Source: Actinomycetes bacterium (GTDB taxonomy: Bacteria; Actinomycetota; Acidimicrobiia; Spongiisociales; UBA5794). Taken from it: 7,910 nt of DNA. The notes under the pieces are model-generated. The model worked only from the letters and a program-made list of their open reading frames with translations, did no database searches and had not been told where the DNA came from. The position numbers were made by a program, and so were the translations under genes. The stretch is taken from contig JAMBLK010000337.1 in the NCBI GenBank assembly GCA_023336855.1, positions 1 through 7,910 on the forward strand, in the 5' to 3' direction. Positions 1-5,720 of the stretch are shown in pieces (within the stretch, counting starts at the first letter, position 1; every line of letters starts with the position of its first letter).

Positions 1-173
1 GCCCGGTATTCGTCGTCGCCGACGTCACCCGTGGCGACGCCGAGAAGCACGCATCGGTCGGCGATACCGTTCTCGGTGATCAAACGGTAGAGCGACGGGA
101 TGAGTTTGCGGCGGGCCAGGTCGCCGGTCCCGCCGAAGATGACAAAGATGTGGCGATCGACGTCGGTCCGCAT
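1..173 (-). CDS. zwf: Glucose-6-phosphate dehydrogenase, N-terminal fragment
   Basis: Glucose-6-phosphate dehydrogenase oxidises glucose 6-phosphate to 6-phosphogluconolactone in the cytoplasm and is the entry step of the oxidative pentose-phosphate pathway. Only the first 57 residues lie in the window; the rest runs off the left edge. They contain the Rossmann dinucleotide-binding motif GGTGDLARRKL at about residues 14-24, preceded by a hydrophobic strand (HIFVIF) and followed by LIPSLYRL, which is the hallmark N-terminus of this family. The usual motif is GATGDLA, so the second position is a mild Ala-to-Gly variant. The ATG at 173 shares its A with the TGA stop of gnd and lies 5 nt after a GGGAG ribosome-binding site (183-179) inside the end of gnd. 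A GTG directly before it at 176 is possible but worse spaced. The overlap implies coupled translation with gnd, the preceding pathway-partner gene. Identification is firm despite truncation. Confidence 0.93.
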   Translation of the reverse strand, partial: MRTDVDRHIFVIFGGTGDLARRKLIPSLYRLITENGIADRCVLLGVATGDVGDDEYR

Positions 174-1081
174 CACGACTCCCGTTTGATGGCGTGACCG
201 CCGAACTGGTTGCGCATCGCTGAGAGCAGCCGATCCGAGTAGTCGACCTCGTCGCGGGATCCGATGCGGCGCATGAGCGACAGCGCAATGACAGGGGCCG
301 CGACGTTCAGATCGATCGCCTCGAACACCGTCCAGCGCCCTTCGCCGGAATCTGGAACCCAGGGGGCGATCCCGGCCATCGACGGATTCTCAGCGAGCGC
401 GTCTGCGGTGAGATCGAGGAGCCAGGATCGAACAACGCTGCCCTCCTTCCAAATCTCGGCGATCTGGGCGAGATCGAACCCGAACTCGTCCTTGGCCTCC
501 ATCAACGCGAAACCTTCTGCGTATGCCTGCATGAGTCCGTACTCGATGCCGTTGTGGACCATCTTGACGTAGTGGCCGGCACCGGAGTCGCCGGTCCTGC
601 CCCATCCCTTGTCGGGCGCGGGTGCCAGCGTCTCGAAGATCGGGCGCAAGCTCTCAACGACGTCGACGTCGCCTCCCACCATCATGGAGTAGCCCTCGGC
701 GAGTCCCCAGACCCCACCGCTCGTGCCGACATCGACGAAATAGTGCCCGGAGGCCCGGCAGGTCTCCGCGCGACGCATGGTGTCCTTGAAGTTCGAGTTG
801 CCACCGTCGATCAGGATGTCTCCCTTCTCGAGGTGGGGGAGGAGCGCTTCGATCGTGGCATCGACCGGTCGACCGGCCGGCACCATGATCCAGACCACCC
901 GGGGAGACGGCAGGGAGGAGACGAGTTCTTCGAGCGTGCCTGCTCCCTCGGCACCGATATCGACGACACCCTGTACCGACGCAGGGCTGAGGTCGAAGCC
1001 GACGACGCGGTGTCCGCCGTTGATGAGTCGCTCGGTCATGTTGGCGCCCATCTTCCCCAGACCGATCATTCCGAGTTCCAT
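173..1081 (-). CDS. gnd: 6-phosphogluconate dehydrogenase, decarboxylating (short NAD-type)
   Basis: Oxidatively decarboxylates 6-phosphogluconate to ribulose 5-phosphate in the cytosolic pentose-phosphate pathway. The 302-residue product belongs to the short class of about 300 residues, unlike the roughly 470-residue enterobacterial enzyme. Visible features are the Rossmann motif GLGKMG (residues 7-12), the substrate-site strand DGGNSNFKDT (92-101), GTSGGVWGL (119-127), and the catalytic segment KMVHNGIEYG (173-182) with Lys173, His176, Asn177 and Glu180. Strand 2 ends in Asp30 (GFDLSP) rather than the Asn-Arg-Ser/Thr of NADP enzymes, so I infer a preference for NAD. A TTG-initiated reading three codons longer (from 1090) is open, but its start abuts the AGGAG site at 1096-1092. 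The ATG at 1081 is 10 nt from that site and is preferred. The gene overlaps zwf downstream by one base, making a two-gene unit. Confidence 0.95.
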   Translation of the reverse strand: MELGMIGLGKMGANMTERLINGGHRVVGFDLSPASVQGVVDIGAEGAGTLEELVSSLPSPRVVWIMVPAGRPVDATIEALLPHLEKGDILIDGGNSNFKDTMRRAETCRASGHYFVDVGTSGGVWGLAEGYSMMVGGDVDVVESLRPIFETLAPAPDKGWGRTGDSGAGHYVKMVHNGIEYGLMQAYAEGFALMEAKDEFGFDLAQIAEIWKEGSVVRSWLLDLTADALAENPSMAGIAPWVPDSGEGRWTVFEAIDLNVAAPVIALSLMRRIGSRDEVDYSDRLLSAMRNQFGGHAIKRES

Positions 1082-1090
1082 GTTGTTCAA

Positions 1091-1096
1091 TCTCCT
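1091..1096 (-). promoter_or_regulatory. Ribosome-binding site deciding the gnd start
   Basis: AGGAGA on the minus strand. It directly touches the in-frame TTG at 1090 (too close for initiation) and sits about 10 nt before the ATG at 1081, so it supports the shorter gnd start. Confidence 0.6.
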
Positions 1097-1147
1097 GTTG
1101 AGCAGCGACCCTGCCGGTCCCCTGGTTATCTTCGCAGAAAGGAAGTG

Positions 1148-1165
1148 TGTTCAGAGAGGGGAACA
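1148..1165. repeat. Short inverted repeat in the divergent gap
   Basis: TGTTC, 8 bases, GAACA: a perfect 5-bp dyad about 70 bp upstream of gnd. It is the right size for an operator half-site pair, but a dyad this short also arises by chance. The whole gap 1082-1349 otherwise shows no gene and no convincing -35/-10 pair; a second weak dyad (CTGAG...CTCAG) lies at 1275-1296. Confidence 0.3.
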
Positions 1166-1349
1166 GCGGAGCGTGCTTCCGCAATCCAGGCATTTCGGTT
1201 CGAGGATCTGACAGCGCTCGGCGGAATCAAGTGACGACCACGGTGTTGTTCCTGATGATCTGTCGGCGTCGGCACTGAGGTCGCGAGAGGTCTCAGAACG
1301 AAGTGCAGGCGATGGGAGCATGGTGAAAATGGCTGCCGAGGGGGCCCAC

Positions 1350-1667
1350 ATGAGAGTCCGGTTCACTGCCGAAATCGAATACAAGCTACGTTCTCGCGGC
1401 GAAGCCGACCCCATCGACTACGACCCCGGGACATGGACGGAGTTCACCGAGAACGACGTTCGCGATTCTCTCGAGTCGATCCTGCGCTGGCCGGAACTCT
1501 CGCTTGTTGATCAGACGAAAGCTGGACTCGACCGACGTTCGAAGTGGAGCCCGACCGACGTCATCGACGATTCGTGCCGGGAGGATGCGAACGGGAGACT
1601 CGTCCACATCGACGGCTGCGGCTGCCGAAACGCCGTGATCGTCGTCGACGTCGAGATCGAACGATGA
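1350..1667 (+). CDS. Small protein of unknown function with a CGC motif
   Basis: I do not recognise this family. The preferred product is 105 residues and acidic, probably soluble and cytoplasmic: no signal peptide or membrane segment is visible. It opens with an alternating strand-like segment (MRVRFTAEIEYKL), then an Asp/Glu-rich stretch (residues 18-50), a basic patch around DRRSKW (61-66), and closes with HIDGCGCRNAVIVVDVEIE, where Cys90 and Cys92 flank one Gly before a hydrophobic strand. A third Cys is at 76. Codons are strongly G/C-ending in this frame, which supports a real gene. The ATG at 1350 is chosen because GAGGGGG (1338-1344) lies 5 nt before it. In-frame upstream starts at 1329 (10 nt after GGGAG at 1314-1318), 1323 and 1320 would give up to 115 residues. 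It is the only plus-strand gene and is convergent with the CLC gene, 35 bp apart, with no clear terminator between them. Confidence 0.7.
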   Translation: MRVRFTAEIEYKLRSRGEADPIDYDPGTWTEFTENDVRDSLESILRWPELSLVDQTKAGLDRRSKWSPTDVIDDSCREDANGRLVHIDGCGCRNAVIVVDVEIER

Positions 1668-1702
1668 CTCGGCTGCGTCGAGCGTTGACGTCGGACGGGC
1701 CG

Positions 1703-3721
1703 CTACGGCTGGTTCCACTCGATTGTCGAATTCTGCTCCGGTTCCATCAGGAAGCCGAGTTGTTCTCGGGACTCGCCGGTGCCGAACAGCGTGATCGCAT
1801 CGCCCAACTCGATGGCGGTGCTGCCGTGTGGGATGAGCACGGATGAGCCGCGACGGATTGAGACGAGCACGGCCCCTTCCGGCCATCTGACGTCCTTCAC
1901 GAGGGAACCAACGATCGGCGAACCGCGCCGCACGGGCGCCTCGAAGAAGGCGGCTCCAGGCTGCGTTCGCACACTCATGCGGTCCCGGTAGAGGTGGCGG
2001 CCCGTCGATGTGCCGAGAGCATGGTGGTAGGCCTTGACGACAGATTCACGACGGAACATGCCGAGGAGGTGCCGGCGGTCGTCGTCGGCCACAACGGGGA
2101 GACGGCCCAGGCCGAGCGATGCCATCCGAGCGAGAGCAGCGGATACGGGTAGGTCGGGGGTGATCGTGACCGGTGTGACGGTCATCTCATCGCCCACGGT
2201 GCGCGATCCCCCCTCGGGGCCGGCGCGCTCGACGTCCGAAACCGTAATGATGCCGACGAGGGCGCCATCATCCACGACCGGCATGCCGTGGTGACGGGTC
2301 CGGTCGAGGCGCTCGTCGAGTTCTGTGAGCGTCATGTCGGGCGATGCCGTCTCGTCGACATCGGACATGACTTCGCTGACTTTGACGGTGTCCAGGAGGT
2401 CGATGTCCTCGGTCTCTGGCAGACGGATGCCCTTGCGGGCGAGTGCCATCGTGTAGGCGGAGTCGGGGTGGACTCTTTCGCCGATGAACGTCGCGAGCGC
2501 AGACGCCAGCATCAAGGGGAGGACCAGTCCGTAGCTGCCGGTCAATTCGAACACGAGGATCACGGCGGTGAGAGGGGCCCGGGCCGTCGCTGCGAGCACC
2601 GCTGCCATCCCCACGAGGGCGAATGCCCCGGGTTCGATCTCGGACAGAGTCCAGATGGGATCGATGAGGATCGCGAAGCCGGCCCCGACGGCGCCGCCGA
2701 TCACGAGAGCAGGCATGAACGTGCCGGCGGAGCCTCCACCCTTGCGGGTGAGCGCGGCGGTGACGGCCTTGAGTGCGGCAATCGCGAACAACGACCACCA
2801 GATGAACTCGCCATGGTCCGAGAGCGAGAGCAGTTCGGTGAGGAACGCCTGGCCTGTGCCGAGCGTCTCCGGGTACACAACGCCGATGAGGGCGACGGAG
2901 ACTCCCATCAACAGGGGAACGATCCATCCCGGGATCACGGACATGAACTTCGTGACGCTCACACGGTCGAGGATTCGGAGGAAGACTGTCCCGAACAGTA
3001 CGGCGAGCAGAGCGAGGATGATGTAGAGGATCAACTGCCGCGGATCCCTAAGTTCATATGCGGGTGAGCGGAGGAACACCTCTTCACCGACAAGCGTGTG
3101 CGTCGTCACGGCTGCCGCCACGGACGTCACAACGATTGCACTGACGTGGCGGATTGCGAACGAACTCAGGATCACCTCGAGGGCGAACATCATTCCCGCG
3201 ATCGGGGCGTTGAAGCTCGCCCCGATGCCTGCGCCCGCGCCGGCGGCGACGAGGCTCTTGACCTGATCGAGGCCGAACCCGGTGTATCGCGCGAACGATG
3301 ACCCGATGGCGCCACCGATGAGGACGATGGGCCCCTCTCGACCTCCCGAGCCGCCTGTGCCCAGAGTGGCGGCAGTCGCCACGATCTTCGAAGGGGCCAG
3401 TTTCGTCGAGACGTATCCCGCTTCGAGGTTCACGGCGACCATGGTCTCTGCCACGCCACCTCCCGAGACACCGGGGCCAACCCACCGATTCAACAGCCAG
3501 GCTGCCAGGAGGCCGAGCGGAATCGAGATCAGGAACATCCACTTCCCGAACCCCAGAAGTGCATCGGCTTCGCCGACACTATCCGACACGAACTCAAGTG
3601 CCCAGACGAGCAACGCCGCTCCGAACCCAACGAGGATTCCGACCAGCAGAGACGCAGCGAGGAATGCTGCCTGTCCTCGTGCGGCCAGTGCGGAACGCGT
3701 GCGGGAGAGAATCGAGGTCAT
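1703..3721 (-). CDS. CLC-family chloride channel/transporter with CBS pair and TrkA-C domain
   Basis: Integral membrane anion channel or Cl-/H+ exchanger of 672 residues. Residues about 18-415 form the multi-helix CLC core. Within it are GGREGP (126-131) with the gating Glu129, FNAPIAGMMFALEV (170-183), TFMP (334-337) of the third selectivity motif, and ELTGSYGLVLP (392-402) with Tyr397 equivalent to the chloride-coordinating tyrosine. Two CBS domains follow (about 447-500 and 510-567), then a TrkA-C/RCK-C domain (about 580-658) with the pattern WPEGAVLVSI...G...LGDAITLFG. These soluble domains normally sense nucleotides or other small ligands. Two ion-path positions deviate: the central Ser of GSGIP is replaced in SGGGVAE (86-92), and the internal proton-transfer Glu is Val183, which is channel-like. 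REGP rather than REGV argues against the fluoride subclass. The ATG at 3721 follows only a weak G-run. The short gap to the upstream malic enzyme is filled by a repeat/hairpin, so independent transcription is likely. Confidence 0.93.
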   Translation of the reverse strand: MTSILSRTRSALAARGQAAFLAASLLVGILVGFGAALLVWALEFVSDSVGEADALLGFGKWMFLISIPLGLLAAWLLNRWVGPGVSGGGVAETMVAVNLEAGYVSTKLAPSKIVATAATLGTGGSGGREGPIVLIGGAIGSSFARYTGFGLDQVKSLVAAGAGAGIGASFNAPIAGMMFALEVILSSFAIRHVSAIVVTSVAAAVTTHTLVGEEVFLRSPAYELRDPRQLILYIILALLAVLFGTVFLRILDRVSVTKFMSVIPGWIVPLLMGVSVALIGVVYPETLGTGQAFLTELLSLSDHGEFIWWSLFAIAALKAVTAALTRKGGGSAGTFMPALVIGGAVGAGFAILIDPIWTLSEIEPGAFALVGMAAVLAATARAPLTAVILVFELTGSYGLVLPLMLASALATFIGERVHPDSAYTMALARKGIRLPETEDIDLLDTVKVSEVMSDVDETASPDMTLTELDERLDRTRHHGMPVVDDGALVGIITVSDVERAGPEGGSRTVGDEMTVTPVTITPDLPVSAALARMASLGLGRLPVVADDDRRHLLGMFRRESVVKAYHHALGTSTGRHLYRDRMSVRTQPGAAFFEAPVRRGSPIVGSLVKDVRWPEGAVLVSIRRGSSVLIPHGSTAIELGDAITLFGTGESREQLGFLMEPEQNSTIEWNQP

Positions 3722-3738
3722 GACCCCCGAACGGTAGC

Positions 3739-3808
3739 CCCGGCTGCGCCGGAGTATCCAGTACTCAGTACTCAGTACTCAGTACCGAATACACTCGGCG
3801 GAGCCGGG
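3739..3808. terminator. Large imperfect inverted repeat between malic enzyme and clc genes
   Basis: The 13-base arms 3739-3751 (CCCGGCTGCGCCG) and 3796-3808 pair at 12 of 13 positions, with one G-G mismatch. Further inward, GTAT (3754-3757) can pair with ATAC (3789-3792), and the middle is itself self-complementary tandem repeat. The right arm ends exactly at the malic enzyme stop codon (3811-3809), so the RNA would fold directly after that gene. There is no T-run, so a rho-independent terminator is only inferred; it could equally be an RNA-stabilising stem, or a leader structure if transcription continues into clc. Confidence 0.55.
3759..3785. repeat. 7-bp tandem repeat CAGTACT, about 3.9 copies
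   Basis: Three exact copies of CAGTACT followed by CAGTAC. Each unit contains the palindrome AGTACT, so the array reads as palindromic hexamers separated by single C bases. It lies 38 bp upstream of the clc start codon, in the loop region of the larger inverted repeat. It is too short and too simple to be CRISPR. Tandem arrays of this kind are prone to slippage, and palindromic units can also be protein-binding sites; the sequence does not decide between these. Confidence 0.9.
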
Positions 3809-5521
3809 TCAGATTGGCCGGAGCGTCGGGTAGTCAAAGTTCCAGATCTCGTGATCGAGTTCCTGCTCGATCTGCTCGTCGGTCAGGTCCCGCCCGACGC
3901 CCACATCTCTCGCCTCTCGGGCTACCGCTGCTGCGATGTCGCGGGTGATGATTCGCAGGTTGCGAAGGGGCGGGTAGAGACCGTTGTCGTCGGTGTTCGC
4001 TGCGATGGTCCGTGCAGCAAGAGCATCTGCCGCGGCGACGAACATCGAGTCCGTCACTTCCCGCGCCTTGGATATGAGCGCACCCACACCGACTCCTGGG
4101 AAGATGTAGATGTTGTTCGCCTGAGAGATCGTGTGCATTCGTCCTTCGTACTCGACCGGGTCAAACGGACTCCCGGTTGCGACAATCGCGCGACCGTCGG
4201 TCCATTCGATGACGTCTCGAGGTACCGCTTCACACTTGCTCGTTGGATTCGAGAGAGCCATCACGACGGGATTTTCGACGTGCCTCGCCATCGCCCGGAT
4301 CACCTCCTCCGTGAACAGCCCTGGTACGCCGGTGGCTCCAGCGATGATCGTGGGTTGGTATGTCTCGATGACGTGGATCAGGTCGACCGACGCCTCTCCG
4401 GTCAACCCCCGCGCTTCGGCGAGTTCCGAGGGCCACGCCACACTGTGCTGATGCGGTTCAAGACCATCGGTCGCCATGCTGATCAGGCCGATCGTGTCGT
4501 ACACGGCCACGTGGTCCGGGAGATCCTCGTCCGACATCCCGGCAGCGACGAGCGCGTGCCGGAGATGACGCGAGATTCCCACCCCTGCAGCCCCTGCGCC
4601 GACCATCAAGAACCGTTGGTCGGTCAGTCTGGTCCCCGTTCTGTCGCAGGCGGCGATGATGCCGGCGATGATGGCGGCGCCCGTTCCCTGGATGTCGTCG
4701 TTGAACGATGGCAACACCGATCGGTACCGATCAAGGAGGGTGAACGCGTTCGCCTTCAGGAAGTCCTCCCATTGCAGAATCGCCTCGGGGAAGCGTCGCT
4801 GGACTGCGTCAACGAACTCATCCACCAACTCGTAGTACGGCTCACCACGAAGGCGAGGCTCCTGCCAACCGGCGTAGAGGTCGTCTTCGAGGAGATCCGG
4901 ATTGTCGGTCCCCACGTCGAGGCTGATCGGCAGCGTGTACGCCGGATGGATCCCGGCGCCGAGGGTGTAAAGAGCGAGCTTGCCGATCGGGATCACCATC
5001 CCGCCGACGCCCTGGTCACCGAGACCGAGTATCCGTTCGTTGTCGGTGACGACGATCAGGCGAACGTCTTCGTTGCGGACGTGCCCGAGGATGTCGTAGA
5101 TCTTTCCCCGATGATCCGGTGTGATCCACAGGCCGCGGCCCCGACGGAAGGCGTGGCTGAAACAGAGCGCTGCTTCGCCGACCGTCGGCGTGTACACGAT
5201 CGGCGTCAGCTCCTCGATGTGCTCGGAGAGGACCTGGAAGTACAACGTCTCGTTGCGGCCCTGGAGTGAGGCCATGCAGACGTACTTCTCCAGCGGATCG
5301 TCGCCCTTTGCCTGGAGATGCTCCCAAGCGCGGCTGACTTGATGTTTCCGGTCGGTTACCCGGTGGGGGAGCATCCCGTCGAGGTCGAACAGTTGTCGTT
5401 CCTCTTTGGTGAACGCAGTTCCCTTGTTGAACAGAGCATCGGTCAAGAGGCCGGCACCCCGTTTCCACACATCCGCCATGATCCATTCGCCTTCAGGGCT
5501 TCGCTCGATGCGGTACTTCAT
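3809..5521 (-). CDS. maeA: Malic enzyme (malate dehydrogenase, oxaloacetate-decarboxylating), MaeA/SfcA type
   Basis: Converts malate to pyruvate and CO2 with reduction of NAD(P), linking the TCA cycle to pyruvate in the cytoplasm. The 570-residue product matches the full length of the long malic-enzyme family (about 565 residues). Motifs in order: LFNKGTAFT (30-38), NETLYFQVL (90-98), YTPTVGEA (110-117) with catalytic Tyr110, RILGLGDQGVGGM (163-175), GKLALYT (180-186) with catalytic Lys181, metal ligands in WEDF (251-254) and FNDDIQGTG (273-281), Rossmann GAGAAGVG (308-315), SNPTS (424-428) and SQANN (466-470). All key residues appear intact. The acid at the end of the second NAD-domain strand (VAVYD, Asp342) does not settle NAD versus NADP, so the symbol is family-level. 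The ATG at 5521 is chosen because GGAGG (5531-5527) precedes it by 5 nt. The frame stays open to 5773, but that extension crosses a hairpin and the preceding gene's end and has poorer codon bias. Confidence 0.95.
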   Translation of the reverse strand: MKYRIERSPEGEWIMADVWKRGAGLLTDALFNKGTAFTKEERQLFDLDGMLPHRVTDRKHQVSRAWEHLQAKGDDPLEKYVCMASLQGRNETLYFQVLSEHIEELTPIVYTPTVGEAALCFSHAFRRGRGLWITPDHRGKIYDILGHVRNEDVRLIVVTDNERILGLGDQGVGGMVIPIGKLALYTLGAGIHPAYTLPISLDVGTDNPDLLEDDLYAGWQEPRLRGEPYYELVDEFVDAVQRRFPEAILQWEDFLKANAFTLLDRYRSVLPSFNDDIQGTGAAIIAGIIAACDRTGTRLTDQRFLMVGAGAAGVGISRHLRHALVAAGMSDEDLPDHVAVYDTIGLISMATDGLEPHQHSVAWPSELAEARGLTGEASVDLIHVIETYQPTIIAGATGVPGLFTEEVIRAMARHVENPVVMALSNPTSKCEAVPRDVIEWTDGRAIVATGSPFDPVEYEGRMHTISQANNIYIFPGVGVGALISKAREVTDSMFVAAADALAARTIAANTDDNGLYPPLRNLRIITRDIAAAVAREARDVGVGRDLTDEQIEQELDHEIWNFDYPTLRPI

Positions 5522-5526
5522 GAGAG

Positions 5527-5531
5527 CCTCC
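5527..5531 (-). promoter_or_regulatory. Ribosome-binding site deciding the malic enzyme start
   Basis: A strong GGAGG lies 5 nt before the ATG at 5521. It supports the 570-residue product over the 654-residue open frame. The gap 5532-5656 above it must hold any promoter for this gene, but I see no convincing -35/-10 pair. Confidence 0.75.
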
Positions 5532-5656
5532 GATGTGACCCACGATGCCGGTTTGGACAACTCATCGTCCGTCTCGAATCGGGTACCGGATAGGGCCGGA
5601 AGTTCCTTGCTCTCGTCGGGATGAATCGGCGCCTCGTCACCGGTGGATCTGGACGC

Positions 5657-5684
5657 GGAAGCGGGGCCCGAGGGCCCCGCTTCC
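5657..5684. terminator. Perfect GC-rich hairpin after the PASTA-protein gene
   Basis: Arms GGAAGCGGGGCCC (5657-5669) and its exact complement (5672-5684) are separated by only GA, giving about 12 stable pairs with a tetraloop. It lies 36 bp beyond the stop codon of the minus-strand PASTA gene and upstream of the malic enzyme start, which is where a terminator is expected. No T-run follows on either strand, which is common in GC-rich bacteria; termination is inferred. Confidence 0.72.
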
Positions 5685-5720
5685 ATCGATCGATCGGTTG
5701 TTCGTACTGCCGACCTCGAG

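Noticed and set aside
554..1234. Plus-strand open frame of 226 codons opposite gnd
   Set aside because: It is antisense to an unambiguous 6-phosphogluconate dehydrogenase and has no recognisable motifs; GC-rich DNA commonly gives such open antisense frames.
2268..3067. Open frames on both strands within clc
   Set aside because: They are out-of-frame or antisense readings of the intact CLC gene and are Arg/Gly/Asp-rich with no motifs.
3759..3785. Possible CRISPR array
   Set aside because: Units are only 7 bp and directly adjacent, with no spacers and no cas genes.
3851..5269. Plus-strand open frame of 472 codons opposite the malic enzyme
   Set aside because: The minus strand carries every malic-enzyme motif in order; this frame is Arg/Val/Asp-rich shadow sequence without domains.
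5684..5696. ATCGATCGATCG run beside the hairpin
   Set aside because: It is a short simple repeat of GATC-type words, too small to infer an origin or methylation-control function.
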